Assembly: GCF_000190755.2 (NCBI RefSeq)
Contig: NZ_JH109153.1
Coordinates: 929,872-993,871, forward strand
Direction of reading: 5' to 3'
Length of the DNA stretch: 64,000 nucleotides
From: Methylobacter tundripaludum SV96
GTDB lineage: Bacteria; Pseudomonadota; Gammaproteobacteria; Methylococcales; Methylomonadaceae
Numbering within the stretch: position 1 is the stretch's first letter; each line of letters opens with the position of its first letter. The notes under the pieces were generated by a model, which saw only the letters and a program-made list of their open reading frames with translations, ran no database searches and had not been told where the DNA came from. The translations under genes were made by a program, and so were the position numbers. This document shows, piece after piece, positions 17,933-26,385 of the stretch.

Positions 17933-18666
17933 GGCGCTCGCTCCAAATAATTGATGGGGTTTTCTGAAAATTCATTCGAATGACACCGATATGCCAATGT
18001 TTTGAAGGTTGATGTGGCAAAGTTTGATTGCCAAATACAACGGTTTAAGCATACTCTCATGCCCAAAAAAGAACAACTTTAGCTATTGAAAATCTACGAT
18101 ATTAAAACAACGGAACACCTTGAAAATCAATAACTACCAAGCACTATAGATCAGGCGTACTGTTTATGCCCGATATTCCCATGCTTCAATATGGCGGCGA
18201 ATTTCTGGTTTGCCCAACGTCATTCCACTACCCAATGCCGGAATGTCAGGCAACGAAAAGCGGGCGCCTAAAGCGCCTACTTTGGGTGTCCGACCTATCC
18301 GGCTGATGTGTTTGATTCACGCGAACAATGCGCTTCACTGCGTTTAGCGCATCCTGCGGTCCTATTGAATCAAAACCATTCCCCCATCCCAACGTCAAAA
18401 TGGCCGCTTAAAGGCCGTAGGACGCGGCGCGTTCGGAAATCCCACTGTTTGGTGGTTCTTATTGGGATCGTGCATCGACCTTCCGCGCTATCGCATACAG
18501 ATAAAAAACTATAACTCTTAAAAATTGCCAAATAACATGGAATAATAGCCGACATCGCGTTACCCGCAAGGATGTTGGTACTTAGCGTGAGCGGGAGCGG
18601 AAGCTGCGCCCAAAGCGCCTACTTCCGGCACTCTCTATCAACCTTAAACCGATAAACTAAAACACT
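17933..18666. other. 734-bp gap with repeat fragments, no convincing gene
   Basis: Contains the partner of the 17411 repeat (18361-18430) and two related fragments with AAAGCGCCTACTT (about 18268 and 18613). Open frames here are short, lack ribosome-binding sites and resemble nothing known. The last part should contain the ettA promoter, which was not pinpointed. Confidence 0.5.
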
Positions 18667-20334
18667 ATGGCGCAATACATATACTCAATGAACCGGGTCG
18701 GCAAGATTGTCCCGCCCAAAAAATACATCCTCAAGGACATCTCGCTGTCTTTTTTCCCCGGCGCAAAAATCGGGGTGCTGGGCTTAAACGGCTCCGGTAA
18801 ATCGACGCTGCTGCGCATCATGGCGGGCATCGACAAGGAAATCGAAGGCGAGGCTATCCCGCTTAAAGGCATTAAGATCGGTTATCTGCCGCAAGAGCCG
18901 CAACTCGATCCCAATAAAACCGTGCGCGGCAATGTCGAAGAAGCCGTCGCGGAAATCAAGGAAACCTTGGCAAAACTCGACGCCGTCTATGCCGCTTACG
19001 CGCTGCCCGATGCCGACTTCGACAAACTGGCCGCCGAACAAGCGTTCCTGGAAGACTTCATCAACGCTTGCGACGGCCATAACCTGGAGCGCAAGCTGGA
19101 AGTCGCCGCCGACGCGTTGCGCTTGCCCGATTGGGATGCCGATGTGACCAAGCTGTCCGGCGGTGAAAAACGCCGAGTGGCGTTGTGCCGGTTGTTGCTG
19201 TCCAACCCCGACATGCTGCTGTTGGACGAACCGACCAACCATTTGGACGCGGAATCGGTCGCCTGGCTGGAAAGATTCCTGCACGGTTATCCGGGCACCG
19301 TGGTTGCGGTCACCCATGATCGCTATTTCCTGGACAATGTGGCTGGCTGGATTCTGGAACTGGACAGAGGTTCCGGCATTCCGTGGGAAGGCAATTACTC
19401 CAGCTGGCTGGAGCAAAAGAGCAACCGTCTGTTGCAGGAAGAGAAACAGGAATCTTCCCGCCAGAAGGCCATGAAAGAAGAATTGGAATGGGTGCGCTCC
19501 AACCCCAAAGGCCGACATGCCAAAAGCAAGGCCCGTCTGGCCCGTTTTGACGAACTGTCGTCAACCGACGTGCAAAAGCGCAACGAGACCCAGGAAATTT
19601 ATATTCCACCCGGCCCTCGTTTGGGCGACGTGGTAATTGAAGCCGACAACGTCAGCAAAGCTTTCGGCGACAAGCTGTTATTCAACGGTTTGAGTTTTAA
19701 ACTGCCGCCCGGCGGCATCGTCGGCATTATCGGCCCGAACGGCGCGGGTAAAACCACGCTGTTCCGCATGATGGCCGGTGTCGACAAGCCCGATTCGGGC
19801 ACCCTAACACTGGGGCAAACCGTTCAACTCGCCTATGTTGACCAGTTGCGCGATGACCTGGATCCGAAAAAAACCGTGTTCGATGAAATTTCCGACGGGC
19901 TGGATTTGATTACCGTTGGCAAATATGAAACTCCATCACGGGCTTATGTCGGTCGTTTCAATTTTAAAGGTGCAGACCAGGGAAAACGTATCGGCGATCT
20001 TTCCGGCGGCGAACGCAACCGCGTGCATTTAGCCAAACTGCTTAAAACCGGCGGCAACGTACTGTTGCTTGACGAACCGACCAACGATCTGGACGTTGAA
20101 ACCCTGCGCGCCTTGGAAGAAGCGCTGCTGGCGTTCCCCGGTTGCGCCGTGGTTATTTCGCATGACCGCTGGTTTTTGGATCGGATCGCCACGCATATGT
20201 TGGCGTTTGAAGGTGACAGTAATGTGGTCTGGTTTGAGGGTAACTATGAAGATTACGAAGCCGACCGTCATCGCCGCTTGGGTAGCGATGCGGATAATCC
20301 GCATCGGTTGAAGTACAAAAAGCTGACCGGTTAA
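18667..20334 (+). CDS. ettA: energy-dependent translational throttle protein EttA (ABC-F)
   Basis: ABC-F ATPase of 555 residues, exactly the E. coli EttA length. Two ATPase domains have Walker [10 protein letters not shown] and GPNGAGKTT, signatures [11 protein letters not shown] and [11 protein letters not shown], and Walker [12 protein letters not shown] and [11 protein letters not shown]. The linker between them is the charged helical P-site tRNA interaction motif. There are no membrane segments. EttA binds the ribosomal E site and gates the first peptide bond according to the ADP/ATP ratio. It stands alone, convergent with tusC, with a long perfect hairpin between them. Confidence 0.95.
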   Translation: MAQYIYSMNRVGKIVPPKKYILKDISLSFFPGAKIGVLGLNGSGKSTLLRIMAGIDKEIEGEAIPLKGIKIGYLPQEPQLDPNKTVRGNVEEAVAEIKETLAKLDAVYAAYALPDADFDKLAAEQAFLEDFINACDGHNLERKLEVAADALRLPDWDADVTKLSGGEKRRVALCRLLLSNPDMLLLDEPTNHLDAESVAWLERFLHGYPGTVVAVTHDRYFLDNVAGWILELDRGSGIPWEGNYSSWLEQKSNRLLQEEKQESSRQKAMKEELEWVRSNPKGRHAKSKARLARFDELSSTDVQKRNETQEIYIPPGPRLGDVVIEADNVSKAFGDKLLFNGLSFKLPPGGIVGIIGPNGAGKTTLFRMMAGVDKPDSGTLTLGQTVQLAYVDQLRDDLDPKKTVFDEISDGLDLITVGKYETPSRAYVGRFNFKGADQGKRIGDLSGGERNRVHLAKLLKTGGNVLLLDEPTNDLDVETLRALEEALLAFPGCAVVISHDRWFLDRIATHMLAFEGDSNVVWFEGNYEDYEADRHRRLGSDADNPHRLKYKKLTG

Positions 20335-20343
20335 TTGGAGTTC

Positions 20344-20411
20344 GTAGGGGCGCCCCTTGTGGGTGCCCTGTTTTGCGTCATGTATTGGGCACCCACAAGG
20401 GGCGCCCCTAC
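20344..20411. repeat. perfect 25-bp inverted repeat between ettA and tusC
   Basis: Arms 20344-20368 and 20387-20411 (GTAGGGGCGCCCCTTGTGGG and onward) are perfect inverse copies around 18 bases. The element fills the gap between convergent ettA and tusC and ends 3 bp from the tusC stop. It looks like a non-autonomous palindromic repeat that may also terminate transcription in both directions. Confidence 0.9.
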
Positions 20412-20414
20412 AAC

Positions 20415-20771
20415 CTACCCCGCAAACACCACATCAAACCGCTTCATCAATCCGGCTATATCTTTCCGGTAAAACTCCTGCACCGGTAAACACAAATCGT
20501 CCGGCTTTAAGCCGCGTTCCTGTAGCGACTCCACTTCGGCATAGATGTCGTTCACATCGTAAATTTCCAGCGCTTTAAAAATGGCTGCGGTATCTTTCAT
20601 GTCCGCTATCTCAGGATTCTGCCCGTTTTTCAGCTGAAACACGCCATCGTCCAGCAACAAAATGCTGACATGCTGGTCAAACGCGGCAGTGGTCAGGATA
20701 ATGTCCAGCATTTCCTGAACCTGAGCACCGCTGTGCGGCGGTTTGCGCAGTACGAATAAATAACGCTTCAT
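20415..20771 (-). CDS. tusC: sulfur relay protein TusC/DsrF
   Basis: Small DsrE/F-like protein of 118 residues (E. coli TusC has 119), part of the TusBCD complex that passes persulfide sulfur from TusA to TusE for 2-thiouridine formation at the tRNA wobble position. The segment RYLFVLRKPPHSG followed by ALEIYDVNDIYAEVESL is typical. Start set at 20771: the longer open frame adds 47 residues that overlap tusD and are unlike the family. The gene begins 4 bp after tusD. tusB, normally next, is absent; the operon ends in a palindromic repeat. Confidence 0.9.
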   Translation of the reverse strand: MKRYLFVLRKPPHSGAQVQEMLDIILTTAAFDQHVSILLLDDGVFQLKNGQNPEIADMKDTAAIFKALEIYDVNDIYAEVESLQERGLKPDDLCLPVQEFYRKDIAGLMKRFDVVFAG

Positions 20772-20775
20772 GCCC

Positions 20776-21165
20776 TCACCCGAATACGATAAAGCGGTCG
20801 GCTTCCAGGGTAGCCTCGACCAGCTGCCCCAAACCGGAAATACGAAAACCCTCGGCCAGGTCATTATCCTGCTTGCCCTGCCGCTTGGCCTCGTCGCTAC
20901 ATAACAAACCACGCCGTTGCGCGGCGGAAATGCACACTACCAAATCGACCTGGTGCAGTCTTGCCAATTCGCTCCATTGCGCGGTGAACTGGAGTTCGTC
21001 ATCCGGCGGCGTGGCGTACTTGAACGCATGGTAGATGCCGTCATGATAAAAAAACACCCGGAACACTTCATGCCCCGCTGCCAAGGCGGCATTGATGAAT
21101 TGATACGCGCTATACCCGGCATTCGACTGGTACGGGCTGGCGTTAACTTGGATGGCGAATTTCAT
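20776..21165 (-). CDS. tusD: sulfurtransferase TusD/DsrE
   Basis: DsrE-family protein of 129 residues. The sulfur-carrying cysteine is Cys78 in VDLVVCISAAQRRG, the same position and surroundings as the essential Cys78 of E. coli TusD. The start MKFAIQVNASPY and the YHDGIYHA segment are also typical. It is the first gene of a two-gene tusDC operon acting in tRNA wobble thiolation. TusD, TusC and TusB normally form a heterohexamer, so a TusB-like partner must be encoded elsewhere or be dispensable. Confidence 0.92.
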   Translation of the reverse strand: MKFAIQVNASPYQSNAGYSAYQFINAALAAGHEVFRVFFYHDGIYHAFKYATPPDDELQFTAQWSELARLHQVDLVVCISAAQRRGLLCSDEAKRQGKQDNDLAEGFRISGLGQLVEATLEADRFIVFG

Positions 21166-21223
21166 TGGGGTTTAACCTCGTTCCCACGCAACACGTTACT
21201 ACCATCAAGTTAAGAAATACGCT

Positions 21224-21326
21224 GGTTCCCAAGCTCCAGCTTGGGAACCCAGGTAACGAAGCTCTAGCTTCGCGAGACGGGAAGCTAGAGCTTCCCTCAC
21301 CGAATTCCCAAGCTGGAGCTTGGGAA
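21224..21326. repeat. cluster of REP-like palindromes (TTCCCAAGCT family)
   Basis: Two similar palindromes, arms 21224-21235 with 21238-21249 and arms 21305-21314 with 21317-21326, share TTCCCAAGCT/AGCTTGGGAA around a 2-base centre. Between them, GAAGCTCTAGCTTC (21259-21272) faces GAAGCTAGAGCTTC (21281-21294). The arrangement resembles paired REP units. The core is related to the palindromes at 17769 and 30036. Confidence 0.85.
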
Positions 21327-21352
21327 CTAGCACAAACAATATAGTCATAAGT

Positions 21353-21420
21353 CATGTAGGGTACGCTGTGCGTACCTTTCGGCGTTCGGCATTGATGGTA
21401 CGCACAGCGTACCCTACATG
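21353..21420. repeat. perfect 24-bp inverted repeat (GTAGGGTACGC family)
   Basis: Arms 21353-21376 and 21397-21420 (CATGTAGGGTACGCTGTGCG and onward) are perfect inverse copies with a 20-base centre. It directly follows the REP-like cluster. A partial arm (GCGCACCCTACATG) recurs at about 26168, suggesting decayed copies elsewhere. It lies upstream of tusD and just after the unknown gene ending at 21446. Confidence 0.88.
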
Positions 21421-21445
21421 GCTGTCTTCGTCTTTTTACTGGCAT

Positions 21446-22207
21446 CTACTGAAGACTCAAATCAGGAAGATCATCCATTGTTAATCGATCAGGCAATCCA
21501 CCTGCTTCTACCTCACCAAGATGAAGTAGGAGCATTCTTATAGCCTTATCAATCCATCGTGTTTCTTCACACGTTAGTGGCTTCATAGAGCCGAGCATCT
21601 TTCTCGCAGTAGTTACACTCCCTCTCTCGGAAGTTAGCTCACCTAATTTATTAAGAACTCGCTTATCTATTTGAAGTATTGACGCAGCATTTTTTCTACC
21701 TCCAGCAGGTGTTTCTGCTACGGTGAGTATGTAATAGGCAGCGGACTGAATTGGCTCACCGCTGTCATAAAAAGCCATCAAGTAACGCGACCACGCTGCC
21801 TCTAAGTGTGGTGAAAACTTGGTGCTAGGTGCCGGGGGATATTCTTGCAACTCGAATATTAGCTGCCCCTTGTCATCCTTCTCATACTTAAGTGCTTCCG
21901 GTGCGTGCCCGGTTTGGTCAACCACGACACCTGTTGTCTCTGCCTTCCAGAAGGCAAACCGAAATTTTTTGCAAGGATGGCGACATATTTCTGCTTCTAT
22001 TTGCCATGCCTTAATGAAGGGACTCACAAGATGGCGAGCTTCAGCGATCAACTTGCATTCAGAAGCGAGTTCTATGGTTAACACTTCATCTTTCAACTCG
22101 AAGCTACCAATCTCATTTTTACCCAGTATTGGATCAGGTTCAGAGAACGGGGTTGTACAATCAAGACGATAAAAAAGTTTAGTCACCATTCCTTCAGTTT
22201 CCTTCAT
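21446..22207 (-). CDS. uncharacterised 253-residue protein
   Basis: Not recognised. The product is soluble, of mixed charge, with no signal peptide or membrane segment. The N-terminal half is predicted strand-rich (RLDCTTPFSEPDPIL, SFELKDEVLTIELA); the C-terminal half is helical (HLEAAWSRYLMAFYD, ETRWIDKAIRMLLLHLGE). A run with SAAYYILTVAETPAGGRKNAA is the most distinctive part. ATG 22207 and an in-frame ATG six codons later are both possible; neither has a strong ribosome-binding site. It lies alone between repeats and cysZ in an accessory-looking stretch, and its lower GC supports acquisition. Confidence is in coding status, not function. Confidence 0.6.
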   Translation of the reverse strand: MKETEGMVTKLFYRLDCTTPFSEPDPILGKNEIGSFELKDEVLTIELASECKLIAEARHLVSPFIKAWQIEAEICRHPCKKFRFAFWKAETTGVVVDQTGHAPEALKYEKDDKGQLIFELQEYPPAPSTKFSPHLEAAWSRYLMAFYDSGEPIQSAAYYILTVAETPAGGRKNAASILQIDKRVLNKLGELTSERGSVTTARKMLGSMKPLTCEETRWIDKAIRMLLLHLGEVEAGGLPDRLTMDDLPDLSLQ

Positions 22208-22299
22208 AGTGCAATGTTTGACCTCAGTGTAGTCGTCTAACTATAAATAGGCTCTTTTTTAAGTGCATCAGTACCTAGAAACACTTGCCCATCTACCGC

Positions 22300-23019
22300 T
22301 CAATCCCGCTTAATCTCATTAAAATAAAGCGTAGCGCCAATCACCGCTGCCGGGGCGACGATGATATTCAGCACCGGAATGGTCAGTCCCAGCACCGCCA
22401 GTCCGCCAAAGCTTAATGCGCCCAGCCTGACACTTTTAACCAACTCTTTTTGCTCGGAAAACAACACGCCCTGATTTTCCAGCGGATAAGCCAGATATTC
22501 CAGCGCCATGCCCCAGGCCCCGAACAGCGCCCATAAAAAAGGCGCAAGCACATTGATGCCGGGAATAATCGACAAGACCAGCAACGGCAAGGCTCGAGCC
22601 CCCAAATAGCCCATGCGCTTTGATTCCGCAAAAAGAACTTTAACTAAAGGCTGTTCGGCAGCTGACAGGGGCTTTCCGCTGACCATTGCCAGCGTTTTTG
22701 CCGATAATTTGCCGTAAAAAGGCGAGGCCAGCAGATTCGCCAAGACCGTAAAGGTGAAAAACCCGGCGATAAAAAAGCTGATGAAAAACAGCGGCCATAA
22801 CACCCAGCTCAACCAATGCAGCCAGCCGGGAATGAATTGATCGATCAAATCCGAGATATAAAAATAACCCAAGGTTAAGGCGGCGCTGTACAGCACCACG
22901 TTAATCAACATCGGGATGATGATGAATTTGCGCAATTCCGGACTGGTCAATAATTTCAGGCCCTTCAATAAAAAGCCGATGGCTAATACCGGATTGTTGC
23001 CTTTCTTATCAAATTGCAT
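22300..23019 (-). CDS. cysZ: CysZ/EI24-family inner membrane protein
   Basis: Membrane protein of 239 residues from the CysZ (EI24) family, which in E. coli provides sulfate uptake for cysteine synthesis. It starts with the typical FLLKGLKLLTSPELRKF and has long hydrophobic segments at about 30-55, 68-95, 145-175 and 205-225. LASPFYGKLSAKTLAMV and LEYLAYPLENQG are family landmarks. The start overlaps the end of mtnA by 11 bp, so the two are cotranscribed and translation may be coupled. Both belong broadly to sulfur metabolism. Confidence 0.85.
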   Translation of the reverse strand: MQFDKKGNNPVLAIGFLLKGLKLLTSPELRKFIIIPMLINVVLYSAALTLGYFYISDLIDQFIPGWLHWLSWVLWPLFFISFFIAGFFTFTVLANLLASPFYGKLSAKTLAMVSGKPLSAAEQPLVKVLFAESKRMGYLGARALPLLVLSIIPGINVLAPFLWALFGAWGMALEYLAYPLENQGVLFSEQKELVKSVRLGALSFGGLAVLGLTIPVLNIIVAPAAVIGATLYFNEIKRD

Positions 23020-24049
23020 TTTTTAAACCTCCCACGCCTTGCCCGGCTGGATTCAATACCACACCGCGCTCGGTCACAATCGCCGCAATCAGTTCCGCCG
23101 GGGTCACGTCAAAGACCGGATTCCAGGCGCTAACCAGGGAATCCTCGTTGTTATAACAGGCAGGCAATAATTCGTTTGGGTTACGTTGTTCGATTTCTAT
23201 CAGGTCGCCGCTAGGCATAGTCCAGTCGATAGTCGTGGTCGGTGCGACCACCATCAACTTTACGCCATGCTGTTTGGCTAATACGGCCAGGGAATAGGTG
23301 CCGATTTTGTTTGCAGCATCGCCATTGGCGGCAATGCGATCCGCACCGACGACGATCCAATCGATCGCGCCGGATTTCATCAGCCATGCCGCCGCCGAAT
23401 CGGCGATCAAGGTCGCCGGGATGCCGTCTTGCGCCAATTCCCAAACGGTCAGCCTTGCGCCTTGCAGCCAGGGTCGGGTTTCGCCCGCATAGACGTTGAT
23501 GCGTTCCCGTTGATAAGCGCTACGGATAACGCCCAGCGCCGTGCCGTAGCCGCCGGTTGCCAAGGCCCCGGCGTTGCAGTGCGTCATCACGCCTTTGGCA
23601 CCAGCCAGAATATCCGCGCCCAGTTCGCCCATCTTGTGATTGGCGGCAATATCCTCGGCGTGGATTTTTTCCGCACACGCCAGAACCGCCGTAATCGGAT
23701 TATCAAGCTGCTTGGCCAGTACGGCTTTCATCTGATCCAGCGCCCAAAACAAATTAACCGCCGTGGGTCTTGACGTTGCCAACATGGCTATATCGGCCGC
23801 CACTTTTTGCCGCCAATGATTGGACTGGGCATAGTGTTTACGAACCGACAACGCCACACCGTAAGCCGCGGCTATACCGATAGCCGGTGCGCCGCGAACG
23901 CGCATGCCGGCAATGGCTTCGGTGACGCCGACGGCATCCTTGTATTCGTCGTAAACAATTTTTTCCGGCAATTGCCGCTGATCCAGCACTTTTAAAGCAT
24001 CGCCCGTCCATTGCAAGGCTTGTACAGTCAATTTATTTTGTATAGTCAT
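23009..24049 (-). CDS. mtnA: methylthioribose-1-phosphate isomerase
   Basis: MtnA of 346 residues, converting 5-methylthioribose 1-phosphate to the ribulose form in methionine salvage. Signatures are RGAPAIGIAAAYG, the catalytic Cys158 in THCNAGALATGGYGTALG and Asp237 in VVGADRIAANGDAANKIGTY. Start set at 24049: the frame extends 15 residues further, but that part is not conserved and MTIQNKLTVQALQW is a usual beginning. It is divergent from the methylthioadenosine deaminase gene, the same pairing as PA3169-PA3170 in Pseudomonas aeruginosa. Confidence 0.93.
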   Translation of the reverse strand: MTIQNKLTVQALQWTGDALKVLDQRQLPEKIVYDEYKDAVGVTEAIAGMRVRGAPAIGIAAAYGVALSVRKHYAQSNHWRQKVAADIAMLATSRPTAVNLFWALDQMKAVLAKQLDNPITAVLACAEKIHAEDIAANHKMGELGADILAGAKGVMTHCNAGALATGGYGTALGVIRSAYQRERINVYAGETRPWLQGARLTVWELAQDGIPATLIADSAAAWLMKSGAIDWIVVGADRIAANGDAANKIGTYSLAVLAKQHGVKLMVVAPTTTIDWTMPSGDLIEIEQRNPNELLPACYNNEDSLVSAWNPVFDVTPAELIAAIVTERGVVLNPAGQGVGGLKNAI

Positions 24050-24108
24050 TTTTATCAAAAACCAATGGTAAAAAGTTATAATTCGGCAACCCAATACAGG
24101 AATACCAT

Positions 24109-25422
24109 ATGACAGTTGTCGATACCCTCATCCACGCTCGCTGGATTATACCCGTTGAACCGGAATCCGTAACCTATGAACACCATACGCTGGTAATCGA
24201 TGGCGGCCGAATTATCGACCTGCTGCCTACCGAGCTTGCCAAGCAAAAATACCAGGGCACGACTACCGAAAACCTGGAAAATCATGCGCTGCTGCCCGGC
24301 CTGATCAACAGCCACACCCATGCCGCGATGACCTTGATGCGCGGCATTGCCGACGATTTGCAGCTGATTGACTGGCTGCAAAACCACATCTGGCCGCTGG
24401 AACAAAAATGGATGAGCGAAGCGTTCGTCAAAGACGGCACAGATCTGGCGATAGCCGAGATGATCCTGGGCGGGACGACCTGCTTCAACGACATGTATTT
24501 TTTCCCAGAAATCACTGCGGCGCAGGCGATTCATCACGGCATCCGCGCCAGTGTCGGCCTTATCGTTATCGATTTCCCGACAGTCTGGGCCGAAAACAGC
24601 GAGGCCTATATTGAAAAAGGCCTAGCCCTGCATGATCAACTGCGGCACCACCCGTTGATTACCACGCCGTTTGCGCCGCATGCGCCGTACACGGTGTCGG
24701 ACGAGCCCTTGCAAAAAATAAAGACCCTGGTCGACGAACTGGAACTGCCGATCCATATGCATGTCCACGAAACGCTGCATGAGATCGAGCAGGAACTGGA
24801 AAAAACCGGGCAGCGGCCCCTGCAAAGATTGCATGAGCTCGGCCTGATCGATCCGTCGTTCATCGCGGTACACATGACCCAGTTAACCGATGACGAAATC
24901 GCCCGCTATGCGGAATCCGGCGCTCATATCGTGCATTGTCCCGAATCCAATTTAAAACTGGCCAGCGGCTTTTGCCCGGTTGCCAAATGCATCGCGGCAG
25001 GCATCAATGTGGCGTTGGGCACCGACGGCGCGGCCAGCAACAATGACCTGGATATGTTCGGCGAAATGCGCACCGCAGCCCTGCTCGGCAAAGCCGTTGC
25101 CGGTGACGCCAGCGCCATTCCTGCGATGACCGCCCTGCGCATGGCGACCATCAACGGCGCGAAAGCCTTAGGCTTGGACAATGAAATCGGCTCGTTAAGC
25201 ATCGGCAAAGCCGCCGACGTGATAGCCATTGATTTATCGCACTTGGAAACCCAGCCGTTATATTGCCCGATTTCGCAGATCGTTTACGCCGCCAGCCGTC
25301 AGCAAGTCACCGATGTCTGGGTGGCGGGGAAGCGCTTGTTAAAGCAACGTCGCCTGACCACGGTTAATATTGATGAGTTGAGGATGAAAATCGCCGAATG
25401 GCAGGAGCGGTTAGCGAATTGA
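24109..25422 (+). CDS. mtaD: 5'-methylthioadenosine/S-adenosylhomocysteine deaminase (TRZ/ATZ amidohydrolase)
   Basis: Zinc amidohydrolase of 437 residues. Metal ligands are His69 and His71 in NSHTHAAM, further histidines in HMHVHET and VHMTQ, and the Asp in ALGTDGAASNN. The family deaminates methylthioadenosine to methylthioinosine, feeding MtnA after phosphorolysis. The divergent mtnA, 59 bp away across a shared promoter region, supports this over a chlorohydrolase or guanine deaminase role. Length and motif order are normal. A methylthioinosine phosphorylase gene is not in the window. Confidence 0.9.
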   Translation: MTVVDTLIHARWIIPVEPESVTYEHHTLVIDGGRIIDLLPTELAKQKYQGTTTENLENHALLPGLINSHTHAAMTLMRGIADDLQLIDWLQNHIWPLEQKWMSEAFVKDGTDLAIAEMILGGTTCFNDMYFFPEITAAQAIHHGIRASVGLIVIDFPTVWAENSEAYIEKGLALHDQLRHHPLITTPFAPHAPYTVSDEPLQKIKTLVDELELPIHMHVHETLHEIEQELEKTGQRPLQRLHELGLIDPSFIAVHMTQLTDDEIARYAESGAHIVHCPESNLKLASGFCPVAKCIAAGINVALGTDGAASNNDLDMFGEMRTAALLGKAVAGDASAIPAMTALRMATINGAKALGLDNEIGSLSIGKAADVIAIDLSHLETQPLYCPISQIVYAASRQQVTDVWVAGKRLLKQRRLTTVNIDELRMKIAEWQERLAN

Positions 25423-25426
25423 TTTT

Positions 25427-25476
25427 TCACCACGAAGACACGAAGAAAAATATAAAGCTTCGTGCCTTCGTGGTGA
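25427..25476. repeat. inverted repeat, TTCACCACGAAGAC family, copy 2
   Basis: Arms 25427-25445 and 25458-25476 match at 18 of 19 positions around a 12-base centre, and the arm sequence is the same as at 9103-9165. It starts 5 bp after the mtaD stop and may serve as its terminator. Confidence 0.85.
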
Positions 25477-25575
25477 TATATTTAAGTCAATTATCTTTTT
25501 CTGCCCAGCACATTATTGATGAACCCATACCTTTGATGTTGTAAGTTACATGGCTTCCACTTTGGAGAGCAAACA

Positions 25576-26151
25576 ATGAGTACCGCAGAACAATTGCAAC
25601 AAAAGTACACCTATGGCGATTATCTCAAATGGCCTGAAGATGGGCGCTGGGAGCTGATTGACGGCGAGCCCTATGCCATGACCGCCCCGCAACGGTTGCA
25701 TCAGGATATTGTCTTTGAGTTGAGTAGACAAGTCGGCAATTACCTGCAAGGCAAGCCCTGTAAAGGCTATACCGCCCCCTTCGACGTGCGCCTGCCGCGC
25801 AAGGATGAAGCCGACGCCAATGTGGAAACGGTAGTGCAGCCCGATCTAAGCGTCATTTGCGATCCGACCAAGCTGGACAAGCAAGGTTGCCGTGGCGCGC
25901 CGGATTGGATTGTCGAAGTGCTTTCGCCTTACACCGCGCTCAAAGACATGAACACCAAACGCAGCCTTTACCAACTGCATGGGGTGCAGGAATATTGGAT
26001 TATCCACCCGGAAGATCGTTGGCTTTTGGTGTATACGCTGGACGAACAAGGACGGTACGGCCAGCCCGGCGTGTTCGGCATGGATGAAGCTACCGCTGTG
26101 CAACGGTTCCCGGATTTGAGCATTGATTGGTCGTTTATGGCGGCCATATAA
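25576..26151 (+). CDS. Uma2-family (DUF820) restriction-endonuclease-like protein
   Basis: Uma2/DUF820 protein of 191 residues with a PD-(D/E)XK nuclease-like fold. The start YTYGDYLKWPEDGRWELIDG is typical, followed by the catalytic-type segment QPDLSVIC and then WIVEVLSP, which supply the Asp and Glu of the motif. The end WRxLSIDW-like pattern (FPDLSIDWSFM) is also typical. Genes of this type are abundant in cyanobacteria and many environmental bacteria; the physiological role is unknown. ATG follows GGAG at good spacing. It stands alone between repeat-containing gaps. Confidence 0.85.
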   Translation: MSTAEQLQQKYTYGDYLKWPEDGRWELIDGEPYAMTAPQRLHQDIVFELSRQVGNYLQGKPCKGYTAPFDVRLPRKDEADANVETVVQPDLSVICDPTKLDKQGCRGAPDWIVEVLSPYTALKDMNTKRSLYQLHGVQEYWIIHPEDRWLLVYTLDEQGRYGQPGVFGMDEATAVQRFPDLSIDWSFMAAI

Positions 26152-26385
26152 GACCGCAAGTAAGCTCGGCGCACCCTACATGAATTTAACGTTAGCCATC
26201 TAATTTACTCTGCACCCACTTATTTTGATGAAACCTCCTTGCGGGACGGGGATTACAACTCCGCCCTTAACGCTCCAGCAATGTCCGAGCTAAATGGCTA
26301 CGCCTTAACCCACGTAAAAGATTTCGAACAGGGCACCCTGCCCCGCCCAACTTTGACGATTAAATCAGTTTAGAGAACTCCCCTT

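Noticed and set aside
17532-17950. Two opposite open frames of 66 and 71 codons between the repeats
   Set aside because: The minus frame covers repeat fragments and the plus frame is the antisense of the small lysine-rich gene, which has better translation signals.
18308-18514. Open frame of 68 codons before ettA
   Set aside because: It runs through the diverged direct repeat at 18361 and has no ribosome-binding site or recognisable sequence.
26152-26385. Possible gene remnant between the Uma2 gene and the membrane protein
   Set aside because: No frame is long enough and no protein similarity was recognised; only a partial copy of the GTAGGGTACGC repeat arm is seen.
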